In this document: positions 43,754-52,730 of the stretch, one piece after another
How the letters are laid out: each line of letters opens with the position of its first letter
How positions within the stretch are numbered: the stretch's first letter is position 1
NCBI GenBank assembly: GCA_021820485.1
Contig: JAKADO010000004.1
Span: 1 to 64,000, forward strand
DNA: 64,000 bases
DNA from: Bacillota bacterium
Lineage (GTDB): Bacteria > Bacillota > Sulfobacillia > Sulfobacillales > Sulfobacillaceae
Reading direction: 5' to 3'
Made by a program: the position numbers and the translations under genes
The notes under the pieces: model-generated
Seen by the model: only the letters and a program-made list of their open reading frames with translations
Database searches by the model: none
What the model was told of the DNA's origin: nothing

Positions 43754-44935
43754 CTAGGCTCCTTTGGTCTGGTTGCGAATCCAATCCAAAATCTGGGTGG
43801 CTGTCAGGGTTTTACTGCTGCCTTCAAGCGCCTGCACACCCGATTCGGTCACCAGCCATGCCTGATGGAGGCCCTCCCCAAAGCCCTGTCCGTCCCCTAC
43901 GAAATTGGCAACCACCGCATCGAGGCCCTTGGCGGCGCGCTTCTTGGCGGCCTGTTCCAGCGCGTTCTCGGTCTCAGCCGCAAAGCCAATCAGGAGCTTC
44001 TGACCGCGATACTGTTCGGCCATGATCCGGATCACGTCAGGATTCCGTTCCATGTTCCACGAGAGGCCCACCGCCTCCTTGTGCGCCTTTTGGTCCAAAC
44101 GCTCCGCAGGCCTAAAATCCGAGACCGCCGCGGCGCCGATAAGCACATTCGCTTGGGGCATGGCGGCAGACACGGCGTCCAACATCTCCCGAGCACTCAC
44201 CACCGACCGTTTTTCGACCGCCGGGTGCAGCGGGTGTGTCGCCGTCGGTCCGGCCACCAGCGTCACGGACGCGCCGCGCCGCGCCGCTTGATTGGCCAAC
44301 ATCACCCCCATGAGCCCGGTGGATGGATTGGTCAATAGACGGACCGGGTCAAAATATTCCCATGTCGCCCCGGCAGTGATGACGAGACGCAATCCCGTCA
44401 AGTCCTTCGGCGCAGTCACGTCGTCGAGCGCATCGACGACATCACTGGGCTCGGCCATGCGTCCCCATCCTTCCAGGCCGGAGGCCATGCGTCCGTACAC
44501 GGGCCCGACAATATGCACGCCGTCCTGTTGCAGCGTACGAAGGTTTGCCTGGGTTCGCGGGTGCTCCCACATCTCCGGCTCCATGGCGGGCGCCAACACC
44601 ACCGGGCCACGAAAGCCGAGGTAGACCAAGGACACCATCTCCGAGGGATTCCCGGTAGCCAGACGAGCCATCAAAGCCGCTGTAGCCGGCGCAATAACCA
44701 TGGCCTCGGCCCAATGGGAGAGGGTCACGTGAGAGATGGGCCCTTCCGGTTCATCACCCGATTGCATCCCGACGTCATGTCCTGAAAGCGCGCGAAAAGT
44801 GAGCGGCGCCACAAATTGTGCCGCCGCTGGGGTCATGGTCACTCGTACTTCGTGGCCGGCTTTGACCAACCGACTGACCACCTCGCACGCTTTGTAGGCG
44901 GCAATTCCTCCTGCCACCCCTACGACAATGCGCAT
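43754..44935 (-). CDS. coaBC: Bifunctional phosphopantothenoylcysteine synthetase/decarboxylase CoaBC
   Basis: This 393-residue protein makes 4'-phosphopantetheine for coenzyme A. The N-terminal FMN decarboxylase half starts VVGVAGGIAAYKACEVVSRL and carries the PAMEPEMWEHPRTQANL segment; the C-terminal CTP-dependent synthetase half has ITAGATWEYFDPVRLLTNPS and the AAAVSDFRP motif. The ATG at 44935 is adjacent to the rpoZ stop. The length is standard. Confidence 0.96.
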   Translation of the reverse strand: MRIVVGVAGGIAAYKACEVVSRLVKAGHEVRVTMTPAAAQFVAPLTFRALSGHDVGMQSGDEPEGPISHVTLSHWAEAMVIAPATAALMARLATGNPSEMVSLVYLGFRGPVVLAPAMEPEMWEHPRTQANLRTLQQDGVHIVGPVYGRMASGLEGWGRMAEPSDVVDALDDVTAPKDLTGLRLVITAGATWEYFDPVRLLTNPSTGLMGVMLANQAARRGASVTLVAGPTATHPLHPAVEKRSVVSAREMLDAVSAAMPQANVLIGAAAVSDFRPAERLDQKAHKEAVGLSWNMERNPDVIRIMAEQYRGQKLLIGFAAETENALEQAAKKRAAKGLDAVVANFVGDGQGFGEGLHQAWLVTESGVQALEGSSKTLTATQILDWIRNQTKGA

Positions 44936-45145
44936 TTATTTGATGCCGGAAGGCGGCACTTCCACCGAAACCAGACCGCGCTGAATTTCCTCAAGCGCAA
45001 TGGTAACCGGCTTGGTGGCGTGCACCTGAACCAACGGCTGATATCCATCCATAATGGCCCGGCCGCGGCGCGCAGCCGCCACCACCAATGCATATTTGCT
45101 TTTGGTCTCATTCACGAGTTCTTCTACAGATGCTGCCTTGGCCAC
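44936..45145 (-). CDS. rpoZ: RNA polymerase omega subunit
   Basis: This 69-residue subunit helps assemble the beta-prime chain. SVEELVNETKSKYALVVAAA followed by RRGRAI is the omega signature, and KPVTIALEEIQRG the second half. I use the GTG at 45145 (M-A-K-A-A-S-V-E-E), since the longer frame would lie inside remA; the ribosome site GAGGA overlaps the remA end. It starts one base after the remA stop. gmk, usually between remA and rpoZ, is absent here. Confidence 0.92.
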   Translation of the reverse strand: MAKAASVEELVNETKSKYALVVAAARRGRAIMDGYQPLVQVHATKPVTIALEEIQRGLVSVEVPPSGIK

Positions 45146-45146
45146 G

Positions 45147-45431
45147 TTATTCCTCGTCCTCCTCGTCGTCCTCGTCATCGGCCTCCGCCGGACGGCTGGT
45201 GAGTCGATTCGCCACCGTCTCCGGTTGGACCGCCGAAAGAATCACGTGGTCGCTATCGGTCATAATCACCGCGCGTGTCCGCCGTCCATAGGTGGCATCA
45301 ATCAAGACTCCCCGGTCACGCGCTTCGGTAATGATGCGCTTGATCGGGGCCGAATCTGGGCTGACAATGGCCACAATCCGATTTGCCGACACGATATTGC
45401 CAAACCCAATGTTGACCAACTTGATATCCAA
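45147..45431 (-). CDS. remA: DUF370 regulator RemA
   Basis: This 94-residue protein matches RemA (extracellular matrix regulatory protein A): [34 protein letters not shown] and [20 protein letters not shown]. In Bacillus it forms a DNA-binding ring that activates biofilm and osmoprotection genes. A ten-residue acidic tail ([10 protein letters not shown]) is added here. The TTG at 45431 follows GGAGG by six bases. It heads the long run through rpoZ, coaBC and priA. Confidence 0.92.
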   Translation of the reverse strand: MDIKLVNIGFGNIVSANRIVAIVSPDSAPIKRIITEARDRGVLIDATYGRRTRAVIMTDSDHVILSAVQPETVANRLTSRPAEADDEDDEEDEE

Positions 45432-45480
45432 GAGGATCCTCCCTCATCGTGCTTCGGGCCTATGTCCGTTTCTCGTTGGT

Positions 45481-45509
45481 ATCGTACGGAAAAGTGACTC
45501 GGATGTCAA
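45481..45509 (-). promoter_or_regulatory. Sigma-A promoter of the remA-rpoZ-coaBC-priA run
   Basis: Read on the minus strand: TTGACA (45504-45509), 17 bases, TACGAT (45481-45486). The transcript would start near 45474, about 43 bases before the remA TTG. It is the only strong promoter seen before this 13-kb run. Confidence 0.8.
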
Positions 45510-45520
45510 TCAACGGGACG

Positions 45521-45549
45521 CTGGATCCCATGTCCTGAGCGGGTTCCAG
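45521..45549 (-). other. Hairpin after the ABC permease gene
   Basis: CTGGATCCC (45521-45529) pairs with GGGTTCCAG (45541-45549) with one internal mismatch and an 11-base loop. It lies just after the permease stop and before the remA promoter. There is no U-tract, so termination is uncertain. Confidence 0.35.
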
Positions 45550-45552
45550 TGG

Positions 45553-46347
45553 CTAGTCGCGAAATGGTTGAAACCAAAGAACCAGGGCGCTGAAGAAGAC
45601 CATGTAGAGGGCGTACACCACCAGACCATGCCATAGGGCAGCGCCGTTGGGGGGATAGCTTAATACATCCGATATCCGCGAGAAGTAACTGGTGAAAAAG
45701 AGGTCCCGCACCCGCGTCAAAAACGGCAAGTCGCCCAGCATGGCCAAGACGATGAGGCTTCCCATCGTGACCATGATGGCGGATACCGCATGTCGGCTAA
45801 ACGCGCTGACAATCAACGCAAACGTCGAGACGACCGCCAACCCCGCGACCGCGTATCCCATCATCATCATCAGAATGCGCCAGAAGTCCCCAGGGGCCGC
45901 ATTGATCCCCGACGGCAGCGCGGAGCCATGCAGTCCGAAGAGAAGAAAGCCCGCCATCAGGCTCGAGCCCGACAACACCACCGTGGCCAGAATCCCGTAT
46001 CCCAGCCCGACCAGCCACTTCGCCCAAAAAGCGCTCCAGGGATTGACTCCATGGGTCAGCAGCGTAGCCCAGGTTCCCAATTGGCGTTCGCCCGCAATGC
46101 TGTCAGCGCTGAAGAGAGTCACAAAGAATGGCAACATGATGCTGGTGGACATGATGAGGGCCAAAATGGGCACAAAAAAACCGTTCGCAAGGCCCCGTCC
46201 CACGTAATCCATCACCGCCGCCTGTCCGTGCATTTGGCTGTAGCCGTACGCGAACAGCGCCCCCAGCAGCACCAGCGAAAACAAAGAGCCCCAAAATCGC
46301 ACCAAGCGAAACTGACGCCGGCATTCCCATTTAACGTACGTCCACAT
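45553..46347 (-). CDS. ABC-2 type transporter permease
   Basis: This 264-residue membrane protein has about six hydrophobic segments and the ABC-2 layout: an N-terminal helix after WECRRQFRLVRFWG, a cytoplasmic ADSIAGERQLGTWATLLTH segment (the EREqGTL-type motif), and membrane helices around it. It would form the membrane channel with the ATPase encoded just upstream, whose end overlaps it by 17 bases. The substrate is unknown; lipids, peptides or antibiotics are exported by relatives. Confidence 0.88.
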   Translation of the reverse strand: MWTYVKWECRRQFRLVRFWGSLFSLVLLGALFAYGYSQMHGQAAVMDYVGRGLANGFFVPILALIMSTSIMLPFFVTLFSADSIAGERQLGTWATLLTHGVNPWSAFWAKWLVGLGYGILATVVLSGSSLMAGFLLFGLHGSALPSGINAAPGDFWRILMMMMGYAVAGLAVVSTFALIVSAFSRHAVSAIMVTMGSLIVLAMLGDLPFLTRVRDLFFTSYFSRISDVLSYPPNGAALWHGLVVYALYMVFFSALVLWFQPFRD

Positions 46348-47251
46348 GGCTGTCCTCCAAGTAGGCTAGAAGTCGCGATTCCAAACTTGCTGTCCGCCGC
46401 ATGACGGTTCGGACGGCCAATCCCTCGCGCATTAGAGCGGCGTTGACTTGCCCCAAGTCGAGGCTGCCATCCCAGACCGCGGCGATTCGCCCCTCTCCCG
46501 CCGGCCGAGCATCCAACCCTAGATTGCGAAGATAGCGAAGACCGCGCTCAACGGGCCAGAGCTCCCATAAAATCTCTTCTGGGATGCGACTGCCCAACGT
46601 ATTCACAGGGCCCACGTAGCGTATCCGCCCATTGTCAAACACGGCAATCCTGTCGCACAGGCGCTCGATGTCAGAAATCACGTGGCTCGACATAATGAGG
46701 GTGCTGCCGTACTCCTGACGGACCCGGCCCAAAAGCTGGCGCATCTCCGCTAGGCGGGCTGGATCCAATCCATCCTCTGGCTCGTCCAAAATGATAAGGC
46801 CTGGTCGCTTCATGAGTGCGGCGGCAATGCCCAACCGCTGCCGCATCCCGTGGGAATAGCCGCCCACCCGCTGTTCCGCTGCCCCATCCAAATGCACATA
46901 ATGAAGCGCCTCGTCGACACGACGAGCGGATCCGTGGGTGAGTTCCGCGAGCATCATCAAGTTCTCACGGCCGGTAAGATACGGATAGAATCGGGGCGTA
47001 TCCACGAAGCCACCCACCTGCCGCATCGCCGACGCGGGATCAGGCCACAGCGGCTGGCCGTTGTAGTAGATCGCTCCGCGAGTCGGGCGCATCAGCCCCA
47101 AGAGCATCTTGAGCAGCGTGGACTTTCCCGCCCCGTTCGGCCCAACCAAGCCAAGCGCCGATCCCGCGTCAATGCTGAACGAGACGTTCTCCAGCGCCGC
47201 GGTTTTGCCATAAAACTTGGTGACGCCTTCTACATCGACAGCTATCGCCAT
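46331..47251 (-). CDS. ABC transporter ATPase
   Basis: This 306-residue ATPase has Walker A GPNGAGKSTLLKML, signature YSHGMRQRLGIAAAL, Walker B LIILDEPEDGLDP and the H-loop MSSHVISDIERL. A C-terminal extension of about 80 residues is common in exporters of the CcmA/NatA type. I use the ATG at 47251, which overlaps the end of the upstream putative exported protein; a GTG five codons earlier is possible. It forms an operon with the permease. Confidence 0.93.
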   Translation of the reverse strand: MAIAVDVEGVTKFYGKTAALENVSFSIDAGSALGLVGPNGAGKSTLLKMLLGLMRPTRGAIYYNGQPLWPDPASAMRQVGGFVDTPRFYPYLTGRENLMMLAELTHGSARRVDEALHYVHLDGAAEQRVGGYSHGMRQRLGIAAALMKRPGLIILDEPEDGLDPARLAEMRQLLGRVRQEYGSTLIMSSHVISDIERLCDRIAVFDNGRIRYVGPVNTLGSRIPEEILWELWPVERGLRYLRNLGLDARPAGEGRIAAVWDGSLDLGQVNAALMREGLAVRTVMRRTASLESRLLAYLEDSHVDVR

Positions 47252-48333
47252 TCCGATTGAGCCCACCTCGCTAACTCAGTTTGTGTTCGACTTCCCATCA
47301 ACGTGATCTCCCGCCGATTCCGCCGAAACGTGACCACGCTGAATACACCGTCGGTCACCCCTCGAAACTGAGCGGAACCGCGAATAGGCCTCAGGAAACT
47401 TTGGGCTCGACGACCAGTCCAAACCTTGGCCGGTGTGCTCAACACCAGCACACGCCCCGGCCCAGTCCCATACACGGCGATGGCATTGTCTCCGGCTTTC
47501 CGCTGACTCGTGCGGATTAGTGGACCCAAATGGCGGGGAAACGGTGCCGGGGGGAGTGCATTCGAGCTTCCGGCCAACTGGTGCGTCACCTGATTCAAGG
47601 CTGGAGAGACATGCCAGGCGACCACGGTCCCCGCCGAGGGGGGACTTGCTGAGGATCCCGGTGAGCCTTCCGTAAAGACGGCCGCTTTGACTGAAAAGAC
47701 GGTGCTGCCGCTCTGATCCCGCACACGCACCCCGAGCGGGACAAAGTACTGTCCCTGAAACCAGTACGTAACCGATCCCCACAACGTCCCCGGAACCCGA
47801 GGCGTGAGTGTCACCTGATATGCGGGAAGGTTGCCAATGTGGGTGACGGCGGTACTGGCGGACCAGTCCTTCTCCCACGTGCCAGGGGCTGGAATTTGCC
47901 ACAGGGTCCACGGCGACTGCAACGCTGCCGGCAACGTGCTGATGGTGCGCTGGTTGTCTTGGCCTTGGTAGGTAACCAGTTGATTGTGATCCCGGGCCAC
48001 CACCCCGACCACCGCGTCGGCCTGGTTAATCTCCTCAAAACGCCACGAATGGGGAGAGTTTTGGTAGAGATTGATAGTGGTTACGCTGCCATCCGGCACC
48101 GGCAAATTGATTAAGCGCGCCAGATTCACCTGTGGTGGCAAGAGGCTGTTCTGATAGGTCAAGGTTTCACCGAACGAATCCGTCCGCAAGGATGCCCAAC
48201 TATGCCGAAAAATCGCATTGGCACCCATCGGCTTCAGATGCGCTTCCGCTTTGGCAAAGGGCGCCAAGTAGATGGCCAGCGCCGTGGCTCCGCCGACCAG
48301 GGTGGCGATTGCATACCATTTCTTGCGATCCAT
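47242..48333 (-). CDS. Predicted exported protein, LolA-like, unknown function
   Basis: This 363-residue protein starts with a signal or anchor (KKWYAIATLVGGATALAIYL). The rest is beta-rich and hydrophilic, with TLTYQNSLLPPQ, EEINQADAVVGVVARDHNQL and YQVTLTPRVPGTLWGSVTYW, resembling the LolA/sigma-E regulatory RseB-like half-barrel of lipoprotein-handling proteins, though only loosely. A second part (GTGPGRVLVLSTPAKVW) is followed by a basic tail. It overlaps the ABC ATPase gene, so it may deliver or sense a substrate of that exporter. I do not recognise the family with certainty. Confidence 0.6.
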   Translation of the reverse strand: MDRKKWYAIATLVGGATALAIYLAPFAKAEAHLKPMGANAIFRHSWASLRTDSFGETLTYQNSLLPPQVNLARLINLPVPDGSVTTINLYQNSPHSWRFEEINQADAVVGVVARDHNQLVTYQGQDNQRTISTLPAALQSPWTLWQIPAPGTWEKDWSASTAVTHIGNLPAYQVTLTPRVPGTLWGSVTYWFQGQYFVPLGVRVRDQSGSTVFSVKAAVFTEGSPGSSASPPSAGTVVAWHVSPALNQVTHQLAGSSNALPPAPFPRHLGPLIRTSQRKAGDNAIAVYGTGPGRVLVLSTPAKVWTGRRAQSFLRPIRGSAQFRGVTDGVFSVVTFRRNRREITLMGSRTQTELARWAQSEWR

Positions 48334-48421
48334 GTGGAACCCCCCTTTTCTGTCCCATAGTTTACCCGCGGTGCCAAATTATCACTCGGTCTCCTGAAAT
48401 TTTCCTGCCCGGGCGGTGTGC

Positions 48422-48427
48422 TATACT
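48422..48427 (+). promoter_or_regulatory. -10 element of the dedA gene
   Basis: TATACT, in a TGTGCTATACT context, lies 30 bases before the TTG start. The -35 at the proper distance is poor (ATTTTC), so it may act as an extended -10 promoter. Confidence 0.45.
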
Positions 48428-48457
48428 GTGCTCATTCCACACACGAGGAGACCGGAA

Positions 48458-49084
48458 TTGCTCACCATTTTCAACACCGTCAGCCATTGGCTGCATGCCG
48501 TCGGAGTCGGGGCGATTTTTCTGGTCTTGTTTGTCGAGTGCTTCGGAGTGCCCAGTCCTGACGAGATAATCCTGTTGTTTTCCGGATACCTGATCTCCGT
48601 ACATCGATTCAGCTACCCGATTGTCATTGTTGCCGCGGTGGCGGGCAGCACCGCTGGAGCAACGGGCGCCTATTTTCTGGCGCGATTGGGCGGACGCAAA
48701 TTGATGCTGAAATACTTCCGCTTCTTGTTCCGAACCCCAGAGCGGTTGGAGTATTGGGAACAATACTTTCAACGTCGGGGCGACATTGTGGTGCTCATCG
48801 GCCGCATCATCTCCGGCGTGCGTGCCGTCATCTCATATCCCGCCGGCCTGTTCAACATGCCGTACTGGCGTTTTCTCGCCTACACCGTCGCCGGATCCCT
48901 CATCTGGGCCCTCATCGCCGTCACGGTCGGATACATTCTTGGACCCCACGTCGTACGGGCGCTCAATGCCACCAAACACTATGAACTGCCAGTGATTCTC
49001 GGTCTGGTTGTCCTAGGGGTGTTGTGGTACCTTTGGGAGCGCAAAAAAAAGAAGCGACGGCCTCCGTCGCCGTCGCCCCATTGA
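48458..49084 (+). CDS. DedA/SNARE-associated family membrane protein
   Basis: This 208-residue protein belongs to the DedA family, whose members include undecaprenyl-phosphate flippases. The signature ECFGVPSPDEIILLFSGYLI and the GRIISGVRAVISYPAGLFNM segment with its conserved Arg residues are present, with about five hydrophobic segments. I use the TTG at 48458, after GAGGAGACCG, rather than the frame start at 48416, which lies at the -10 element. The basic C-terminus (RKKKKRRPPSPSPH) is encoded by the very bases that form the dapF terminator on the other strand. Confidence 0.88.
   Translation: MLTIFNTVSHWLHAVGVGAIFLVLFVECFGVPSPDEIILLFSGYLISVHRFSYPIVIVAAVAGSTAGATGAYFLARLGGRKLMLKYFRFLFRTPERLEYWEQYFQRRGDIVVLIGRIISGVRAVISYPAGLFNMPYWRFLAYTVAGSLIWALIAVTVGYILGPHVVRALNATKHYELPVILGLVVLGVLWYLWERKKKKRRPPSPSPH
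49043..49070 (-). terminator. Rho-independent terminator of dapF inside dedA coding sequence
   Basis: On the minus strand GCGACGG (49064-49070) and CCGTCGC (49054-49060) form a perfect 7-bp stem with a three-base loop, followed by TTCTTTTTTTT. It lies 28 bases after the dapF stop and inside the last codons of dedA. Confidence 0.85.
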
Positions 49085-49097
49085 ATGGCGGTCCAAT

Positions 49098-49931
49098 CTA
49101 TTCGCTGTCCACCCAGGAACAATACCCGTGGAACACTTCCCGTGCAGGACCCGTCAGATAGACCGGGTGACTCTCGTCTCTGTCCCATTCGACCGTTAAC
49201 ACGCCTCCCGGCACCTCCACGGCAAGCGGCGATTCCACCAAGCGAAGACGGAGGGCCAGCGCCGCCGCGCCGGCCGCCCCGGTCCCGCACGCCAGAGTCT
49301 GCCCGGCTCCCCGCTCCCAGTGGCGCATCTTCACGCCGTGCCGACCCACCACCTCAGCGGAATGGACATTGATGCGCCGAGGAAACCACTCGTGGCGTTC
49401 CAGCAACGGTCCCCAGCGAGCCATCTGCTCCCGATCCCACAACGTCCCGAAGATAACAAGATGCGGATTGCCCATCGAGACCGAGTAGGCAGGAAACCGA
49501 AGGCCGCCCGCAGCAATGTCAGAACTGCCGCCCGGGAGGACCTCGAAGCGGGGAACCCCCATGTTGATGCGGAGCAGTTCAGCCCGCCCTTCGACCGACT
49601 CGACAACCTCTGGAAAGCGAAGTCCCGCACCTGTCCGTATGGTTTGGTGTGTTCCTGCCAATCCTCGGTCATAGAGCCATTTGGCCATCCCTCGGAGCCC
49701 GTTGCCGCACATCTCGGATTCGCTGCCGTCCGCGTTGAAGATCCGCATGACGGCATCGACGCCCTGGCCTTGCGCGATGGTGATGATGCCGTCGGCCCCG
49801 ACCCCGAAGTGCCGGTCTGACAGCCGCCGCGCCAGTTCGTTCCAGTTGGGGGTCACCGGCCAGGGGTCTCGAACGTCGAAGTACAGATAATCGTTGCCGA
49901 GACCTTCAAGCTTCCAAAATTCCAGTTCCAT
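49098..49931 (-). CDS. dapF: Diaminopimelate epimerase
   Basis: This 277-residue enzyme converts LL- to meso-diaminopimelate for peptidoglycan and lysine. The two catalytic cysteines are in EMCGNGLRGMAKWL and LACGTGAAGAAALAL, and the N-terminal KLEGLGNDYLYFD is typical. The ATG at 49931 directly follows the Ca2+-type ATPase stop, after GGAGAAATT. It is convergent with dedA. Confidence 0.95.
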   Translation of the reverse strand: MELEFWKLEGLGNDYLYFDVRDPWPVTPNWNELARRLSDRHFGVGADGIITIAQGQGVDAVMRIFNADGSESEMCGNGLRGMAKWLYDRGLAGTHQTIRTGAGLRFPEVVESVEGRAELLRINMGVPRFEVLPGGSSDIAAGGLRFPAYSVSMGNPHLVIFGTLWDREQMARWGPLLERHEWFPRRINVHSAEVVGRHGVKMRHWERGAGQTLACGTGAAGAAALALRLRLVESPLAVEVPGGVLTVEWDRDESHPVYLTGPAREVFHGYCSWVDSE

Positions 49932-49939
49932 AATTTCTC

Positions 49940-52642
49940 CTAGCGCGCCGGCATCCGTGCCGCACGCTTGAACGGCCGCAGCACGACATCGCGAACGGCA
50001 GCCAGCACTTGAATGAATCCCGATGCCGCCACAACAATCGCCCAGTCTCCCACCGCCAGAGGATCCGTCTTGAACAGCTGACTAAGCCACGGCACGTACA
50101 CCACAGCTAGCAGCATCGCAATCGATGACAGCACCGCCAGGACGGCCCAAGGGTTGGAGAAGAGCCCCACTTCAAGAAAGCTGCGATCTTCGGCCCGTGC
50201 GTCAAACACATGAAACAACTGACTTAAGATTAGTGTGGCAAGCGCCATGCTGCGGGCCTCTCGGAGCCCCATGCCCAAAGGGCCCATGGACAGCGCGAAC
50301 ACTGCCAATGTGCTCACACCAATTAAGATACCGCGGAAAGCGATTTTGGTGCCCAGCCCACGGGCAAAGATGCTTTCTGATGGTGGCCGGGGCGGGCGGT
50401 CCATCACTCCCGGCGACGGCGGATCGATGCCCAGGGCCATCGCAGGCAATCCGTCGGTCACCAGATTGACAAACAGGATCTGAATGGGCAGCAACGGCAA
50501 CGGCAACCCCATGAAGGCAGCTAGGAACATGACCAGTACCTCGCCGACGTTGCACGACAAGAGATAGCGGATGAATTTCCGAATGTTGTCGTAGATGGCG
50601 CGCCCTTCCTCAATCGCACGCACAATGGTGGCAAAGTTGTCATCGGTAAGAATCATGGCGGAGGCTTCCTTGGTGACGTCGGTGCCGGTCATCCCCATGG
50701 CCACTCCAATGTCTGCCTCCTTGACAGCCGGCGCATCGTTGACCCCGTCTCCCGTCATGGCGACGACGTGACCACGCGCCTTCCATGCCCGCACCACCCT
50801 GAGCTTATGCGGTGGCGATACACGCGCGTAGACGCGGATGCGATCGACTCGGTCAGTCAACTCCTCATCGCTCAGCAAATCCAGTTCGCGTCCCGTAATG
50901 ATTTCGTCGCCGCGCCCCAGCATGCCCAACTCGCGTGCAATGGCGCGCGCCGTATTGGGATGGTCTCCGGTTATCATCACCGTCCGCACGCCCGCCCGGT
51001 GCGCCTCCCGTACGGCTTCCATCGCTTCTGAACGGGGGGGGTCAATCATGCCGGTCAGTCCAAGGACAATCAACTCATCTTCCCATGCTTCAACCGGTTC
51101 TCCCGGCCGCGAAGGGCGGTATGCCACCAGCAGCACGCGCAACGCATCCTCGGCCATCGCGTCGTTGGCCAGCATCACCTCGCGCCGCTTGGCATCATCG
51201 AGTGGCGTGACCTGTCCGTTCACTTCAATGAAGCGGCACCGCGGCAGCAGCGCATCGGCCGCCCCTTTGACATACACGAATGATTGGTTTTTCGCGTTTC
51301 TGACCGCCACCGCCATGCGCTGCCGCTCTGACTCGAAGGGTATTTCCCCCACACGCGGAAACTCTTTGGCCAAGTCGGAAGGCTTTTCCCCCTGTTCCAC
51401 GGCGGCCCAGAGCAGAGCGAGTTCGGTCGGGTCGCCTTGACCCTCGGCCTCGACCGAGTCCGCATCTTCGCGCGTCAATCGAGCGTTGTTGCAGAGAACC
51501 GCACCGCGGACGAGATGGGCCAACGCCTTCTGGGTATCCAAGTCTGGTCGCTCTCCGTTGACAAGAAATCCATGTCCTTCCAGACTGCGCTTAAGACGCC
51601 GCCCATTGGCCCAGATATCGGTGACCGTCATCTTGTTTCGGGTGAGCGTGCCGGTTTTGTCGGAGCAGATGACCGTGGTGCATCCGAGCGTCTCTACAGC
51701 GGGCAGGCGTCGGACAATGGCGTGTGCCTTAATCATGCGTTGGACGCCTAATGCCAGGGCAATGGTGACAATAGCGGGAAGACCCTCAGGAATGGCTGCA
51801 ACGGCTAGGCTCACGCCCGTGAGAAACATTTGGTAGAGAGGTTCCCCGCGGATAAGCCCCGTCATGACCACAACACCGACAATCAACAGCGAGAGAATGA
51901 CGAGAACCTTTCCCAACTGCTCCAAACGCCGTTGCAAGGGCGTCTGATCCTCTACGGCCTCCCGGATCAAGTGGGCAATGGTCCCCATCTCCGTGGTCAT
52001 GCCCGTAGCCACGACGAGAGCCCGTGCCCTTCCCCGTGAAACCGTCGTGCCCATGAACACCATGTTGGTCCGATCAGCCAACGGAGCCTCCGGATCCGGG
52101 ATGTCCGCGACATGCTTTTTTACAGTGGTCGACTCACCGGTCAATGCCGCTTCCTCTGTCTCAAGCCCGGTTTGAAAGATGATGCGGCAATCGGCTGGAA
52201 CCCGGTCTCCTGCCTCCAATTCCACAACATCCCCCGGCACTAAGTCACGCGCGGGAATCTCCGCCAGTGTGCCCGCTCGCATCACCTTCGCCTCTGGGGC
52301 GGTCAGAGCCCTAAGTGTCTCCACCGACTTTTCCGCCCGGTATTCCTGCATGAAACCCAGAATGGCATTCATGATGACAATCGCCACAATGGTAATGCCA
52401 TCACCAGTTTCCCCCAGCAAGAAGGAGATGACAGTCGCTGCCAACAGCACCATCACCATGAAATCCTTGAACTGCTCAATAAAAATCTCCATGGGAGATG
52501 TCTTGCGCGCTTCCTTGAGGGCGTTTGGCCCTGCTTCTTGCAGCCGTCTCTCAGCTTCGGCAGGGGAAAGCCCCCGTTCGCCATCCGATCGAAGCTGCAT
52601 AACGGCTTCATCGGCTTTTAGGGTGTGCCATAGGGCAGCCAA
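49940..52642 (-). CDS. P-type cation-transporting ATPase, Ca2+ (SERCA/PMCA) type
   Basis: This 900-residue P2-type ATPase has the phosphorylation site SDKTGTLTRNKMTV, the TGES dephosphorylation loop, the M4 sequence AAIPEGLPAIVTIALALGVQ with the PEGL ion-site Glu, and the hinge MTGDGVNDAPAVKEADIG. In M6 the stretch FVNLVTDGLPAMALGIDPP has the Asn/Asp pattern of Ca2+ pumps. It would export calcium or a similar cation. The TTG at 52642 follows GGAGGG. It precedes dapF by eight bases, and may be co-transcribed with it. Confidence 0.93.
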   Translation of the reverse strand: MAALWHTLKADEAVMQLRSDGERGLSPAEAERRLQEAGPNALKEARKTSPMEIFIEQFKDFMVMVLLAATVISFLLGETGDGITIVAIVIMNAILGFMQEYRAEKSVETLRALTAPEAKVMRAGTLAEIPARDLVPGDVVELEAGDRVPADCRIIFQTGLETEEAALTGESTTVKKHVADIPDPEAPLADRTNMVFMGTTVSRGRARALVVATGMTTEMGTIAHLIREAVEDQTPLQRRLEQLGKVLVILSLLIVGVVVMTGLIRGEPLYQMFLTGVSLAVAAIPEGLPAIVTIALALGVQRMIKAHAIVRRLPAVETLGCTTVICSDKTGTLTRNKMTVTDIWANGRRLKRSLEGHGFLVNGERPDLDTQKALAHLVRGAVLCNNARLTREDADSVEAEGQGDPTELALLWAAVEQGEKPSDLAKEFPRVGEIPFESERQRMAVAVRNAKNQSFVYVKGAADALLPRCRFIEVNGQVTPLDDAKRREVMLANDAMAEDALRVLLVAYRPSRPGEPVEAWEDELIVLGLTGMIDPPRSEAMEAVREAHRAGVRTVMITGDHPNTARAIARELGMLGRGDEIITGRELDLLSDEELTDRVDRIRVYARVSPPHKLRVVRAWKARGHVVAMTGDGVNDAPAVKEADIGVAMGMTGTDVTKEASAMILTDDNFATIVRAIEEGRAIYDNIRKFIRYLLSCNVGEVLVMFLAAFMGLPLPLLPIQILFVNLVTDGLPAMALGIDPPSPGVMDRPPRPPSESIFARGLGTKIAFRGILIGVSTLAVFALSMGPLGMGLREARSMALATLILSQLFHVFDARAEDRSFLEVGLFSNPWAVLAVLSSIAMLLAVVYVPWLSQLFKTDPLAVGDWAIVVAASGFIQVLAAVRDVVLRPFKRAARMPAR

Positions 52643-52730
52643 CAGAATCCCTCCTGTCCATCCTCGCCATTAAGGTATGTCCTCTCCGGCGTGGACAGAA
52701 CTGCTCGCCCGCGGCCCCCAATCCCAAGGC

